Shown here: piece after piece, positions 17,072-26,823 of the stretch
Layout: each line of letters opens with the position of its first letter
Numbering within the stretch: the stretch's first letter is position 1
Assembly: GCA_025361485.1 (NCBI GenBank)
Contig: JANYLA010000113.1
Coordinates: forward strand, 1 to 50,669
DNA length: 50,669 nucleotides
DNA from: Bacteroidales bacterium
GTDB lineage: Bacteria; Bacteroidota; Bacteroidia; Bacteroidales; Tenuifilaceae
Direction of reading: 5' to 3'
The notes under the pieces: model-generated
Database searches by the model: none
Told to the model about the DNA's origin: nothing
Seen by the model: only the letters and a program-made list of their open reading frames with translations
Made by a program: the position numbers and the translations under genes

Positions 17072-17974
17072 ATGATCTCAACCTACTTCAGGGAATCATC
17101 ACCTGCAATGAAAATAACGCTTACGCTTCTTTTTTGTTTAACAGGAATGCTTATTTTCATAATCATCGGTTCAATAGTGGTTTTCTCGGTATATGGCTCA
17201 GCAGCTTTATCCTATCTTTCTAATCCCAATCCATTGGTTCCCGAAGCTTTAGCGGTTTTAAAAATTTTACAAATTTGTCAGGGAATTGGTATGTTCATTG
17301 TTCCGGGATTCATTCTTGCTATGTATTTTTCTGAAAGACCACTTAAATATCTAGGATTTAATCGTATAAATCTGAATCTTGGGATTCTTGCATTGCTCAC
17401 AATAATAGTTGCATTCCCTGCTATAAACCTACTTGCATCGATAAATGAAATGGTAAGCATGCCCCAATGGATGATTGATTTGGAGCAAAAAGCACAAGTT
17501 CTTACAAAAGCATTTATGAAGGTGAATAGTTTTGGAGGGTTGCTTCTAAATATCTTTATGATTGCTGTGCTGCCCGCGTTAGGAGAGGAGTTAATATTTA
17601 GGGGGATATTGCAAAAGATTTTTACCGATTTAACAGGTAAAGTTGTTTGGGGTGTTGTTATATCTGCAATGCTATTTAGTGGTATGCACATGCAATTTCA
17701 GGGTTTTCTTCCACGTTTTGCACTCGGGGTGCTTTTCAGCTACTTTTATATATGGTCGGGTTCATTATGGTTACCGATAATTGCTCATTTTATTAATAAC
17801 TCAATTGCAATCATTGGCTATACTTTGATATATAAAGGGAATCTTCCTGCTGAGGCAGAAAATGTAGGTGGTTTAGGTGTAATGTGGCCTTTAGGAATAA
17901 TGAGTTTCGCACTTGTAATAATTCTTCTATGGAAAATAAAGGGCGAAGGGTTAAGAATTAGCAAAATCGAATAG
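17072..17974 (+). CDS. CPBP-family intramembrane metalloprotease (Abi/Rce1-like)
   Basis: 300 residues with about eight hydrophobic helices. The catalytic blocks are EExxxR (GEELIFRGILQ, about 177-187), FxxxH (FSGMH) and HxxxN (HFINN), which together form the glutamate/histidine active site of CPBP proteases related to eukaryotic CAAX protease Rce1. Substrates in bacteria are mostly unknown. An alternative start is the Met at residue 13. Its last 24 nt overlap the 3' end of the convergent neighbour. The palindromic repeat directly upstream leaves little space for a promoter, which may lie inside or beyond it. Confidence 0.87.
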   Translation: MISTYFRESSPAMKITLTLLFCLTGMLIFIIIGSIVVFSVYGSAALSYLSNPNPLVPEALAVLKILQICQGIGMFIVPGFILAMYFSERPLKYLGFNRINLNLGILALLTIIVAFPAINLLASINEMVSMPQWMIDLEQKAQVLTKAFMKVNSFGGLLLNIFMIAVLPALGEELIFRGILQKIFTDLTGKVVWGVVISAMLFSGMHMQFQGFLPRFALGVLFSYFYIWSGSLWLPIIAHFINNSIAIIGYTLIYKGNLPAEAENVGGLGVMWPLGIMSFALVIILLWKIKGEGLRISKIE

Positions 17975-18688
17975 ACTGCGCTCAAGTAATTGGAGTCCTT
18001 TCAGCTCGTTTTTGCGATAAACATATACCAAACCGTAATCGGTCGACCTCTCTCTTTTTAAATCATCAGGTAAATCCTTGTAAGAGGCTTCAACCTCATT
18101 CCAAATATTTAGTATAATATCGTCAGCTTTTGCTCTAAGCGCATCAAGTTCATTTAGCATACGAGTTGTATTCTGCTGAAGAATTTTTTGATGATTGTAA
18201 GATTCAACAAAATTTTCGAATCGAACTTTTACAACTGCAACTGAAGGATTGGTAATGGGTTGTTGACCGCTCATAATTCGTTTTGCTTCTCCTTCAATAA
18301 TTTTCTTTCCCCATTCAACCATGTCCTTTTCTGTATTTAGAGAAGGCACCTTCTGCTCATCGATATCCATACCATACAAAGTTCTTGTTTTTTCGGGCAG
18401 TTCACCTCTTGTGATTGCCATATTTACCACTTGTATGAAGTGCGAAAGGTAAAGTTTCGCTTTCTTCATTAAAATTACGTAATCCTTATTCTTTTCAATC
18501 TGTATGTTATAAGCAGCCTTATAGTTTATCATCGCTTTTTCAAACGAATTAATAAAGAGCTCAATTTTTGCGTAAGTGCTTTGTGTGAATGCCAGTTTGA
18601 ATGGAGGTAGTTCCTTTCCCTTCTTATAAGCGACGTTTAACGCTTTAATTCTAGCAACATCGGTGTTAGGTAGTCGGCGGTAAGGCAT
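17951..18688 (-). CDS. Conserved Bacteroidota hypothetical protein
   Basis: 245 residues beginning MPYRRLPNTDVARIKAL. No signal peptide or membrane helix is present, and the sequence looks largely helical: an N-terminal half with long amphipathic helices and a central part with EWGKKIIEGEAKRI. The start motif recalls a widespread uncharacterised cytoplasmic family in Bacteroidota; I know of no function. It overlaps the end of the CPBP gene by 24 nt, tail to tail, and is divergent from kbl across a 259-nt gap. Confidence 0.7.
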   Translation of the reverse strand: MPYRRLPNTDVARIKALNVAYKKGKELPPFKLAFTQSTYAKIELFINSFEKAMINYKAAYNIQIEKNKDYVILMKKAKLYLSHFIQVVNMAITRGELPEKTRTLYGMDIDEQKVPSLNTEKDMVEWGKKIIEGEAKRIMSGQQPITNPSVAVVKVRFENFVESYNHQKILQQNTTRMLNELDALRAKADDIILNIWNEVEASYKDLPDDLKRERSTDYGLVYVYRKNELKGLQLLERSLFDFANS

Positions 18689-18802
18689 GGCTGTAAATTT
18701 AGTTGTTAACTAACTGTTGATAACATGCGAATATATCAATTGTTTTTAAAAAAACAACAGTCTTCGTATGATGGTATTATAGATTATTTCTATTGAATAC
18801 TA

Positions 18803-18816
18803 GCAAGTTGACTTGC
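18803..18816. promoter_or_regulatory. Short dyad between divergent genes, possible operator
   Basis: GCAAGT-TG-ACTTGC, a 6-bp dyad with a 2-nt spacer, lies about midway between the divergent hypothetical gene and kbl. It could occur by chance in a region this size. Confidence 0.25.
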
Positions 18817-18902
18817 GAACGATTAATAATACCCTGAAATGCTCATGTCTTCTCAATAATTCTGCTTATCAGCATTTTTAACTTTTTGATAAATAAAAAA
18901 TT

Positions 18903-18910
18903 TACCTTTG
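18903..18910 (+). promoter_or_regulatory. Predicted -7 promoter element of kbl
   Basis: TACCTTTG matches TAnnTTTG and lies 37 nt before the kbl start. A TTTG at 18885-18888 is a possible but closely spaced -33 element. Confidence 0.5.
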
Positions 18911-18947
18911 AAAAAATCTTTAAATAAAACATCTTAATCATATAATT

Positions 18948-20144
18948 ATGTACAATAAAATTAAGGCGGATTTACAGCAGCAGCTCGAAGGTATTCGCAA
19001 CGATGGGCTTTATAAAACAGAGAGAATTATTACCACTCCTCAAAGAGTTGAAATTGAGGCAAACGGCAAAAAGGTGCTAAACTTTTGTGCTAATAATTAT
19101 CTTGGATTATCATCTCATCCACGCGTAATAGCTGCATCTACAAAGGCTATGGGCGAATACGGTTTTGGAATGTCATCGGTTCGTTTTATCTGTGGTACAC
19201 AGAAGATTCACAAAGATTTGGAGAAGAAGTTAAGTGCATTTTTAGGAACAGAAGATACAATCTTATATTCATCAGCCTTTGATGCAAATGGTGGAATTTT
19301 TGAGCCAATTTTAGGTGAGAACGATGCTTTGATCTCCGATGAGCTTAACCACGCGTCAATAATTGATGGCGTTAGGCTTTGTAAAGCTCAACGTTTTAGG
19401 TATAAAAATAATGATATGGCTGACCTTGAAAAGGTACTTCAAGAGGCAAGTCATTGCCGTTACAAGATGATTGTAACAGATGGCGTATTTTCTATGGATG
19501 GTATTATTGCTCAGGTTGATAAGGTTTGTGATTTAGCTGATAAGTATGATGCCCTTGTAATGGTTGACGATTCCCATGCAACAGGTTTTATTGGTAAAAC
19601 AGGTAGGGGAACAGCCGAATACTGCAATGCCATGGGTAGGGTTGATGTAATTTCTACAACATTTGGCAAAGCACTTGGCGGTGCATCGGGTGGATGTATA
19701 TCTGGTCGTGCCGAGATTGTAGATATGCTGCGCCAACGCTCACGTCCATATCTTTTCTCAAACTCTTTAGCACCATCAATTGCAGGGGCAACCTTAGAGG
19801 TGTTAAATATGCTTTCTGAAACAACAGAGCTTCGTGATAAACTATATGAGAATACCCAAATATTTAGAAAGGGTATGACTGAAGCTGGGTTCAAAATCGT
19901 TCCTGGTGTTCACTCAATTGTACCTGTACTTTTTGGCCATTTACCAAATGATGCAAAGCTATCGCAGGCTTTTGCCAACGCACTCCTTGAAGAGGGAATC
20001 TATGTTATTGGATTTTATTTCCCGGTTGTTCCGAAGGGTAAAGCGAGAATTAGGGTACAAATTAGCGCCGCTCATACAAAAGAACATGTTGAGTTTGCGA
20101 TTGAGAAATTCACTAAGGTTGGTAAAATGCTTGGCGCGATTTAA
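18948..20144 (+). CDS. kbl: Glycine C-acetyltransferase (2-amino-3-ketobutyrate CoA ligase)
   Basis: A 398-residue PLP enzyme of the alpha-oxoamine synthase family. It converts 2-amino-3-ketobutyrate and CoA to glycine and acetyl-CoA, the second step of threonine breakdown. Motifs include [16 protein letters not shown] near the start, the cofactor region [11 protein letters not shown], and the PLP lysine K241 in [13 protein letters not shown]. Length and start match E. coli Kbl. The usual partner threonine dehydrogenase (tdh) is not adjacent. It has its own promoter and a strong terminator, so it is monocistronic. Serine palmitoyltransferase and BioF are relatives, but the overall sequence favours Kbl. 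Confidence 0.93.
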   Translation: MYNKIKADLQQQLEGIRNDGLYKTERIITTPQRVEIEANGKKVLNFCANNYLGLSSHPRVIAASTKAMGEYGFGMSSVRFICGTQKIHKDLEKKLSAFLGTEDTILYSSAFDANGGIFEPILGENDALISDELNHASIIDGVRLCKAQRFRYKNNDMADLEKVLQEASHCRYKMIVTDGVFSMDGIIAQVDKVCDLADKYDALVMVDDSHATGFIGKTGRGTAEYCNAMGRVDVISTTFGKALGGASGGCISGRAEIVDMLRQRSRPYLFSNSLAPSIAGATLEVLNMLSETTELRDKLYENTQIFRKGMTEAGFKIVPGVHSIVPVLFGHLPNDAKLSQAFANALLEEGIYVIGFYFPVVPKGKARIRVQISAAHTKEHVEFAIEKFTKVGKMLGAI

Positions 20145-20166
20145 CCTTATAAGTCATTATATATCG

Positions 20167-20198
20167 AAAACCCCTTGCTAATCAGCAAGGGGTTTTTT
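20167..20198 (+). terminator. Rho-independent terminator of kbl
   Basis: AAAACCCCTTGCT (20167-20179) pairs perfectly with AGCAAGGGGTTTT (20184-20196) around AATC and runs into a T tract. Confidence 0.92.
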
Positions 20199-20787
20199 GT
20201 TGATAGATGGTTTATTTTAAAATTGATTAAATTTTAATTTATTTTTCAGACTAAACTTTTTTACGGTCATTGGCAAGGCTTAAATTCAACGATGACAGTA
20301 CTTTGATGACTTTAAAAAATGATTAAAATCCTTAAATAGCATAAAGGGTCAGGAAATATAATATTAAAAGAAAAAAAGCATGTTAATTCGTAATAATAAA
20401 AGCATATATTCTGTCATAAAAAAAGACATTGCAGTTATGAAAATATAGAACCAAGGTTTGATGAGGGTTTTAATCCGAAAAAATTAGTAATAAATATTTT
20501 CTGCTTACAATTCTATTAAAGGCATAAAAAAATATAGACAATCTCCCATAAAAATTTATAAATATAGCGGTCTGTGAAATCTGAAAGTGCTGTAAAACAA
20601 CAGGTTTTGATTTTTGCTACGGCTTTCAAATTAAAACTTAACAAAAATTAAAAATTTGAATTGACTTGAATTACCCATACCCATATATTGCCTCAGAATA
20701 ATTGAAGAGTTAAAACCGTGAATTAATGATACCTAATCAGATAATTTATTTTTTTAACCTAAACTAACCTACAAACTAACCTAAATT
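20199..20787 (+). promoter_or_regulatory. Long AT-rich leader region of the M6 protease gene
   Basis: This 589-nt non-coding stretch holds no gene I can support. It is very A/T rich with several A tracts. I found no exact TAnnTTTG promoter. The last 30 nt before the start codon are three tandem copies of a 10- to 12-nt unit, AACCTAAACT, AACCTACAAACT and AACCTAAATT (20756-20787), with no Shine-Dalgarno sequence. The length suggests a regulated promoter or structured leader. Confidence 0.4.
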
Positions 20788-23700
20788 ATGAAAAAACTTT
20801 TACAAACCGTTTTTCTGCTCTGTATGCTTTTTGCAGGGCAAATGACTAACCAAGCACTGGCTGTAACAGCATACCCCTATCCGGTGCAGGTAAAACAACC
20901 CGATGGAACTTCAATTACTGTTGTAATGCAGGGTGATGAAAGAGTAAAATGGGCTAAGACCGTTGATGGTTTTACTCTTATGTACAACACCAAAGGTGTA
21001 TTCGAGTATGCAGTACAAAATTCGAATGGAGATCTTACTCCATCTGGTGTTGCTGCTAGCGATATTTCATCAAGAAATAGTGCTGAATTAAGTTTATTAG
21101 CAAAAACACAAAAGGGATTACTTTATACTCAAAGTCAAGTCTCAATGATGAAAAGTATTTATGCAATGAAGGCGACTGAAGCACAGAAAGCATTTCCAAC
21201 AACTGGCTCAAGAAAGCTTATTTGTATTTTAATGGGATATAAAGATAAAGCCTTCACAAAAACTCAAGCTGATTTTAATAACCTTTATAATCAGGTTGGT
21301 TACACAGCGGGTGGTGCAACTGGTAGCGTTAAGGATTTTTATAATGAAAATTCATATGGTCAATTTGATTTAACCGTAACTGTTGCTGGCCCTTATACTG
21401 CAGCAAACAATATGAGTTATTATGGTGGTAACGATGCATCTGGGAATGATAGCAATCCTCGCGCATTAGTCTCTGAAGCAATTAATGCAGCTGATGCAAC
21501 GGTTAACTTTGCCGATTTTGATAATGATGGTGATGGAACTGTTGATGGTGTTTATATTATCTATGCTGGTTATGGCGAAGAAGCCGGAGGTGGCGTAAAT
21601 TGTATTTGGGCGCATGCTTGGAGTCTTGCAACTGCAGTTACTAAAGATGGAAAATCAATAAGTAAATATTCTTGCTCTGCAGAGCTAAGTGGAAGTTCAG
21701 GAACAACAATGACTGCTATTGGAGTTATTTGTCACGAGTTTGGTCACGTTTTGGGTTCTCCAGATTATTATGATGTTGACTATGCAACCGGTGGTCAATT
21801 CGATGGTACCGGTGATTGGGATTTAATGGCTGCCGGTTCATGGAATAATAATGGTATTACTCCTGCAGATCATAACGCTTATACCAAGGTTTATGTTTAT
21901 GGTTGGGCTACAGCAACAACATTAGATGCTGCAACAACAGTAACCGTTAACAATGCTGAAACTAATAAGAGTTTTTATCGCATTAACTCTACAACTACTA
22001 ACGAGTTTTGGTTAATGGAAAACCGCCAACAAACGGGTTTTGATGCAGCTCTTCCTGGTCATGGTTTGATAATATATCATGCTCATAGCGGTTTAGCTGC
22101 TGCTATAACCAGTGCAAATATCAATGCAACCTATCCACAAAAATTTTACCCTGTATGTGCAAATGCAACTTCTAACCCAGGTTCAACGGCTGCAACATAT
22201 GGTACTATAAACGGTGCAGGTTGTCCTTTCCCTGGTTCAGGAGCAAAAACTTCATTTACAGATGCAACTACTCCTTGGATGAAATCATGGGCAGGTGCTC
22301 TTACAGCAAAACCAATAACCAATATTGTTGAGAATACAACTACAAAGACCATTACCTTCACCTTTATGGGTGGCTCAGTAACCCCAACCGCTCCAACCGC
22401 AACAACTGTTGCTGCTTCTGGTGTTTCAACAACTACAGCAACACTTAATGCTTCGGTTAATGCAAATAATGCAACAACAACCGTTACATTTGAGTATGGA
22501 ACAACAACCAGCTATGGAAGCACAATTAATGGAACACCTAATTCAGTAACTGGTGCAACAGCCACAAGTATTACTGCTTCTTTAACTGGATTAACAGCAA
22601 ATACAACCTATAACTATAGAGTAAAAGCCGTTAACTCCGTTGGCACAACTTATGGTAGCAACATGACTTTCACAACTACTGCAAATCCAACTTCATTAAC
22701 ACTTCCTGTTACTGAAAACTTTGCTTCATCTACTCTTCCTACTAACTGGACAACTCAAAATACTGGAACAGGCATTACTGAGCGTTGGAGCATGTCGAAC
22801 ACAGCCAATGCTGGTGGTGCTGCTTACGAGTTGAAGTGTACTTACCAACAAGTTAACCCAGCAACAGCAAGGATTATCACTCCTGCAGTAAACACTGTTG
22901 GTGTTAGCTCAGTTACTTTCTCATTCAAACACATGCTCGATGCTTATGCTGCAGGTGTTACATTGAGAGTTCAAACATCGAATGATAAAACTACTTGGAC
23001 AAATACTAGCTGGTCGGTTGCTTCATCTGCAACAAACATTGCTGCTGCAACTGTTAATGTAACTGTTACAACAAACCTTAATTCTGCAACTACTTATTTT
23101 GCTCTTGTTGCAGTTGGTGATTTATACCAAATCGATTACTGGTATATCGATAACATCTCGATTACAAGTGGTGCTGCAACAACTATTCCTACGGTTACTA
23201 CAACTGCTGCTTCGAGTATTACTTCTAGTTCAGCAACTAGTGGTGGAAACGTAACTGCCGATGGTGGTGCAACGGTTACCGAAAGAGGTATTTGCTATGC
23301 TACAACTCAAACGCCTACAACTTCTAACACAAAGGTTACTAGTGGCACTGGAACTGGCACGTTCACAGCAAATATGACCGGACTTGCTGCAACTACCACC
23401 TATTATGTTAGAGCGTATGCAATCAACGCAAACGGAACGGCTTATGGTGCACAGCAATCTTTAACAACCTTGACCGGTGGTAGTGGTGGAACTGTAATTG
23501 TAGGAACAGGAACTGCAACTCAAAGTTATCCAATCAACTGTTACTATGGGTATGAGAGAAGTGCATCAATCTATACTGCAGCCGAGATTGGTGTAGTTGG
23601 ATCAATAAGTAAGTTGGCTTGGTATCCTACTTTAACTACTACCAACAACGTACCAGTAAAGATTTATATTAAGCACACAACAGCTATTGCTCTGAGTGCT

Positions 23701-24282
23701 ACAACTTGGGCAAGTTCAATCTCAGGTGCAACCCTTGTTTACAGCGGAACAATGGCTGGAACAACAGCGAATGCTTGGAAAGAATTTAGTTTAACAACGG
23801 CCTTTAACTTTACAGGTGGTACCAATAATCTTTTGGTTCTTGTTGAAACTAATTATGGCGGAACAGGCGCTGGTTCAAGTACTGGTCCAGCAGTTCGCTA
23901 CACATCAGCAACTAACCAACATATGTATATTAGAGCCGACAACACCGCCCCAACAGGGAATGGTTCGGTTACAAGTTATCGTCCTAATATTGGAATAACA
24001 ATTAGCGGAGCAGCAGCACCTCAAGCAACCGAGCTGAATGTTGAGAATAATTTCGGAATTATTAGTGCTTATCCAAATCCTACAAGTGGTAGATTAACAA
24101 TACAAAGTGAAGGAGATGTAAGATCAATTGATGTTTACTCAATAACTGGAGCTAAGGTATATTCTAGACCAAATGGCCAAACTTCGAATGAGGTTGATCT
24201 TTCAGATTTCCAAAGCGGAGTGTACGTTTTAGTTGTAAACGATGGGGTTAAGCGTCATACAATTAAAGTTATTAAGCAATAA
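20788..24282 (+). CDS. Secreted M6-family metalloprotease with fibronectin-like domains and a type IX sorting domain
   Basis: A 1164-residue exported protein. Residues 1-26 form a signal peptide. The M6 (immune inhibitor A-like) domain occupies about 100-520, with zinc motif H316-E317-F-G-H320-xx-G-xx-D326. An FN3-like domain covers about 531-632, an adhesin-type beta-sandwich about 637-795 (LPVTENFASSTLPTNW), a second FN3-like domain about 798-895, and another beta-sandwich about 900-1075. Residues 1092-1164 (SAYPNPTSGRLTI to the C-terminal KVIKQ) form a type A sorting domain for the type IX secretion system, which moves cargo across the outer membrane and anchors it to A-LPS or releases it. 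Very Thr/Ala rich. Probable role: digestion of extracellular protein. It is flanked by its own leader and terminator. Confidence 0.93.
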   Translation: MKKLLQTVFLLCMLFAGQMTNQALAVTAYPYPVQVKQPDGTSITVVMQGDERVKWAKTVDGFTLMYNTKGVFEYAVQNSNGDLTPSGVAASDISSRNSAELSLLAKTQKGLLYTQSQVSMMKSIYAMKATEAQKAFPTTGSRKLICILMGYKDKAFTKTQADFNNLYNQVGYTAGGATGSVKDFYNENSYGQFDLTVTVAGPYTAANNMSYYGGNDASGNDSNPRALVSEAINAADATVNFADFDNDGDGTVDGVYIIYAGYGEEAGGGVNCIWAHAWSLATAVTKDGKSISKYSCSAELSGSSGTTMTAIGVICHEFGHVLGSPDYYDVDYATGGQFDGTGDWDLMAAGSWNNNGITPADHNAYTKVYVYGWATATTLDAATTVTVNNAETNKSFYRINSTTTNEFWLMENRQQTGFDAALPGHGLIIYHAHSGLAAAITSANINATYPQKFYPVCANATSNPGSTAATYGTINGAGCPFPGSGAKTSFTDATTPWMKSWAGALTAKPITNIVENTTTKTITFTFMGGSVTPTAPTATTVAASGVSTTTATLNASVNANNATTTVTFEYGTTTSYGSTINGTPNSVTGATATSITASLTGLTANTTYNYRVKAVNSVGTTYGSNMTFTTTANPTSLTLPVTENFASSTLPTNWTTQNTGTGITERWSMSNTANAGGAAYELKCTYQQVNPATARIITPAVNTVGVSSVTFSFKHMLDAYAAGVTLRVQTSNDKTTWTNTSWSVASSATNIAAATVNVTVTTNLNSATTYFALVAVGDLYQIDYWYIDNISITSGAATTIPTVTTTAASSITSSSATSGGNVTADGGATVTERGICYATTQTPTTSNTKVTSGTGTGTFTANMTGLAATTTYYVRAYAINANGTAYGAQQSLTTLTGGSGGTVIVGTGTATQSYPINCYYGYERSASIYTAAEIGVVGSISKLAWYPTLTTTNNVPVKIYIKHTTAIALSATTWASSISGATLVYSGTMAGTTANAWKEFSLTTAFNFTGGTNNLLVLVETNYGGTGAGSSTGPAVRYTSATNQHMYIRADNTAPTGNGSVTSYRPNIGITISGAAAPQATELNVENNFGIISAYPNPTSGRLTIQSEGDVRSIDVYSITGAKVYSRPNGQTSNEVDLSDFQSGVYVLVVNDGVKRHTIKVIKQ

Positions 24283-24301
24283 TTACCTAATGCTATTAAT
24301 T

Positions 24302-24330
24302 AAAACCCGTGAGAAATCACGGGTTTTTTT
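24302..24330 (+). terminator. Rho-independent terminator of the M6 protease gene
   Basis: AAAACCCGTGA (24302-24312) pairs perfectly with TCACGGGTTTT (24317-24327) around a GAAA loop and is followed by T residues. Confidence 0.92.
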
Positions 24331-24428
24331 GTGTAAAAAAGTTGAGAAAATTAAACTATTTCCGATTGTATTTGTCTATATCAACGTGTACAAGCTAATC
24401 AATTAAATATTTTCAAATTAACTTTATC

Positions 24429-24917
24429 ATGATGAAGAGAACGATTATCACCTCAATTTTTATTCTTGCAGCAATTTTTGTTTTTGCTCAAGAGAAACCT
24501 TACAATCCTGCCGCCGATGCAAAAGGTGATTTGAAGATTGCTGTTGCAAAGGCAAAGGCCGAAGGAAAGCACGTGCTAATTCAAGTTGGAGGCAACTGGT
24601 GCTCATGGTGCATGAAGTTTCATAAAATGGCAACAACTGATTTTAAAGTCGATTCCATTATTAAAGCCGATTATGTTTATCTTCTCTTGAACTATAGCAA
24701 GGAAAATAAGAACCTCGATGTTCTTAATACTTTACAAAACCCACAACGATTCGGATTCCCTGTTTTTGTAATTCTTGATGGTAACGGAAAGTTGCTTCAT
24801 ACTCAGGATTCTGGTTTATTGGAACTTGACAAAGGCTATGATCCCAAGAAAGTATCAACTTTCTTAAAACAGTGGAATTTTAAAGCGCTCGATCCAAAGA
24901 GTTATGTGAATAAATAA
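24429..24917 (+). CDS. Exported thioredoxin-like protein
   Basis: 162 residues with a signal peptide (about 1-21, ending VFAQ). The redox motif is CSWC in GGNWCSWCMKFHKM, followed by a thioredoxin-like strand (FPVFVILDGNGKLLHTQDSG) containing the cis-proline. It belongs to the Thioredoxin_7/DUF255-like group of periplasmic thiol-disulfide proteins. It lies between two terminators, so it is probably a single-gene unit. A role in disulfide handling of secreted proteins is plausible; its substrate is unknown. Confidence 0.85.
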   Translation: MMKRTIITSIFILAAIFVFAQEKPYNPAADAKGDLKIAVAKAKAEGKHVLIQVGGNWCSWCMKFHKMATTDFKVDSIIKADYVYLLLNYSKENKNLDVLNTLQNPQRFGFPVFVILDGNGKLLHTQDSGLLELDKGYDPKKVSTFLKQWNFKALDPKSYVNK

Positions 24918-24934
24918 CGCATTTTCTATTTTGC

Positions 24935-24968
24935 AAAAGGGGTAAGATCTATTGGTTTTACCCTTTTT
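24935..24968 (+). terminator. Probable terminator of the thioredoxin-like gene
   Basis: AAAAGGGGTAA (24935-24945) pairs with TTACCCTTTTT (24958-24968) with one bulged G, and ends in a T run. Confidence 0.75.
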
Positions 24969-25003
24969 GTTATATTTACTTAAACATTTAAATAGTTCAA
25001 AAA

Positions 25004-25405
25004 ATGATACATAGGGAAGAGCTAAAATCTAAATTGAAGAAATACAACTATCAGGTTAAAGAGCAATACGGAGATATTTTTGTTAAACTTGATTCTACAA
25101 TCCAGATAAAAATTCACGAAACAGAGGAGGGGCGTGTGCTTATAACCGATAAACTAATAGGGTATAATATGCTTACTGGAGTATGGTGTATGAGTGTTAA
25201 AAATTCGATCGTATTTAATATTGTTGGATCCTTTTTATACTTAATGTTAATCACTTTTGTTACTATTGATTCTGATAAGATGCCTATATCTATTATGGGA
25301 TTGATATTTTTAGTTTTTGCTTTGGGCTGGATTATCTTTTGGACATTATACTATTTAGTCAAAATAGAGAATTTTAAAACCCTTATTCAGATTTGGGATA
25401 AGTAG
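25004..25405 (+). CDS. Small membrane protein of unknown function
   Basis: 133 residues. The first 70 are soluble and charged (KLKKYNYQVKEQYGDIFVKLDSTIQIKIHE, shown in part as a beta-rich stretch). Two membrane helices follow (about 69-86 FNIVGSFLYLMLITFVTI and 93-115 IMGLIFLVFALGWIIFWTLYYL), with a short charged tail. I recognise no family. It lies downstream of a terminator and converges with the next gene, 10 nt apart, so it is transcribed alone. Confidence 0.6.
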   Translation: MIHREELKSKLKKYNYQVKEQYGDIFVKLDSTIQIKIHETEEGRVLITDKLIGYNMLTGVWCMSVKNSIVFNIVGSFLYLMLITFVTIDSDKMPISIMGLIFLVFALGWIIFWTLYYLVKIENFKTLIQIWDK

Positions 25406-25415
25406 TTCCCCATTA

Positions 25416-25766
25416 CTATTCTTTCTCAAGCACAAAAACCCCACAAATATCCTCGCTATCGAAGCCATGCCCAACAATTTTACCTTCGTGGGTTAGTGTG
25501 CCTTCAAGCATATCGAGGTTGTAATCATTTAATGGTGTTCCATCAGGTGTCAACGCCTTTTCCCCTTTTAAATGGATTTGATTATTGTGAATTGTACCCA
25601 CAATTTCCTGCCTGACCATGAATGGTTCATCGTCCTCTATTGATTCTTCGTATTCAAGATAACCTGTAATTGTGTCCTCGTCCTGTGTTAAGAATGCAAA
25701 GCCTTTATCTATGCCGCACTCAAACTCTTCGGTGAAAATCCATTTACCTGAAATATTGTTGTTCAT
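25416..25766 (-). CDS. Small acidic hypothetical protein
   Basis: 116 residues, strongly acidic, with no signal peptide. The start ISGKWIFTEEFECG, later strands such as NQIHLKGEKAL, and the final ICGVFVLEKE suggest a small beta-barrel resembling a lipocalin-like fold. This is a structural guess. A consensus -7 promoter element lies just upstream, and it is divergent from nfo, which supports a real gene. Confidence 0.6.
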   Translation of the reverse strand: MNNNISGKWIFTEEFECGIDKGFAFLTQDEDTITGYLEYEESIEDDEPFMVRQEIVGTIHNNQIHLKGEKALTPDGTPLNDYNLDMLEGTLTHEGKIVGHGFDSEDICGVFVLEKE

Positions 25767-25780
25767 TGCCGTTGTTTTTA

Positions 25781-25788
25781 CAAAGATA
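25781..25788 (-). promoter_or_regulatory. Predicted -7 promoter element of the small acidic protein gene
   Basis: TATCTTTG on the minus strand matches TAnnTTTG, 14 nt upstream of the start codon. Confidence 0.45.
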
Positions 25789-25884
25789 CATTACGAACGA
25801 TAAAGAGTTTAATAAATCAGGGAGAATTTCCTTTTAGAACAATTGTATTCTCTCAATGTTATAATGGTTGAAGTAAAAATTTCT

Positions 25885-25892
25885 TAGATTTG
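25885..25892 (+). promoter_or_regulatory. Predicted -7 promoter element of nfo
   Basis: TAGATTTG matches TAnnTTTG, 20 nt before the nfo start codon, so the leader would be very short. Confidence 0.45.
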
Positions 25893-25912
25893 TTATTATA
25901 GAATACACGAAC

Positions 25913-26752
25913 ATGAAATATATCGGAGCACACGTAAGCGCATCGGGCGGTGTTGAGAATGCACCTGTAAATGCGCATAGCATTGGGGCAACAGCATTTG
26001 CTCTCTTTACTAAAAACCAACGGCAATGGAGTTCAGCGCCTTTAACCAAGGAAAGTATTGTTAAGTTTAAGAAAAACTGTGAGCAGCATGGGTATGCACC
26101 ATTTCAAATACTTCCGCATGATAGCTACCTAATCAATTTAGGGCACCCTGAAAAGGAAGGATTGGATAAATCAAGAGAGGCTTTCCTTGATGAGATGCTA
26201 CGCTGTGAGCAGCTAGGACTTGATAGGTTAAACTTTCACCCTGGAAGTTCGCTAAAAAAAATCAGCGATGAGGAGTGCTTAAAGCGAATTGCCGAAAGCA
26301 TCAATTTTGTCCTGGATAAAACGAAGGGCGTTATTGCGGTTATCGAGAATACTGCGGGGCAAGGAAGTAATCTTGGTTACAAGTTTGAGCATATCAAAAT
26401 GATTATTGATAATGTAGAGGATAAATCGCGAGTTGGCGTTTGCCTCGATACTTGCCACACATTTACCGCAGGCTACGATATTAAGACCGAAAAAGGCTTT
26501 TTGGAGACTTTCTCTAAGTTCGATTCCATAATCGGTTTTAAGTACCTAAAAGGGATGCATATCAACGATTCAAAAAAGGAACTTGCAACCCGGGTCGATA
26601 GGCACGATAGTCTTGGGAAAGGATTTCTTGGAATAGATATTTTTAAAAGAATAATGATCGATTCACGCTTTGATGATATTCCTCTAATCCTTGAAACCCC
26701 CGATGAAACGATTTGGGCCGATGAGATTAAACTTCTGAAATCTTACGTTTAG
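25913..26752 (+). CDS. nfo: Endonuclease IV (AP endonuclease)
   Basis: A 279-residue metal-dependent enzyme that cuts DNA 5' to abasic sites in base excision repair. The family start [18 protein letters not shown] is complete. The other zinc-ligand blocks are visible: [50 protein letters not shown] and PLILETP. Length equals that of the typical enzyme (about 280 residues). It is transcribed alone, from a promoter with a very short leader. Confidence 0.96.
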   Translation: MKYIGAHVSASGGVENAPVNAHSIGATAFALFTKNQRQWSSAPLTKESIVKFKKNCEQHGYAPFQILPHDSYLINLGHPEKEGLDKSREAFLDEMLRCEQLGLDRLNFHPGSSLKKISDEECLKRIAESINFVLDKTKGVIAVIENTAGQGSNLGYKFEHIKMIIDNVEDKSRVGVCLDTCHTFTAGYDIKTEKGFLETFSKFDSIIGFKYLKGMHINDSKKELATRVDRHDSLGKGFLGIDIFKRIMIDSRFDDIPLILETPDETIWADEIKLLKSYV

Positions 26753-26770
26753 AACTACTTCTAAATACAA

Positions 26771-26805
26771 AAATGAAAAAAGCCTGATATTAAGTGATAT
26801 CAGGC
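26771..26805 (-). terminator. Terminator of the first Cache-GAF-PAS sensor gene
   Basis: GCCTGATAT (26782-26790) pairs with ATATCAGGC (26797-26805). Read on the minus strand, the stem is followed by a T run (the A tract at 26776-26781). It may also slow plus-strand transcripts from nfo. Confidence 0.8.
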
Positions 26806-26823
26806 ATTTAAATAAGTTACAAT

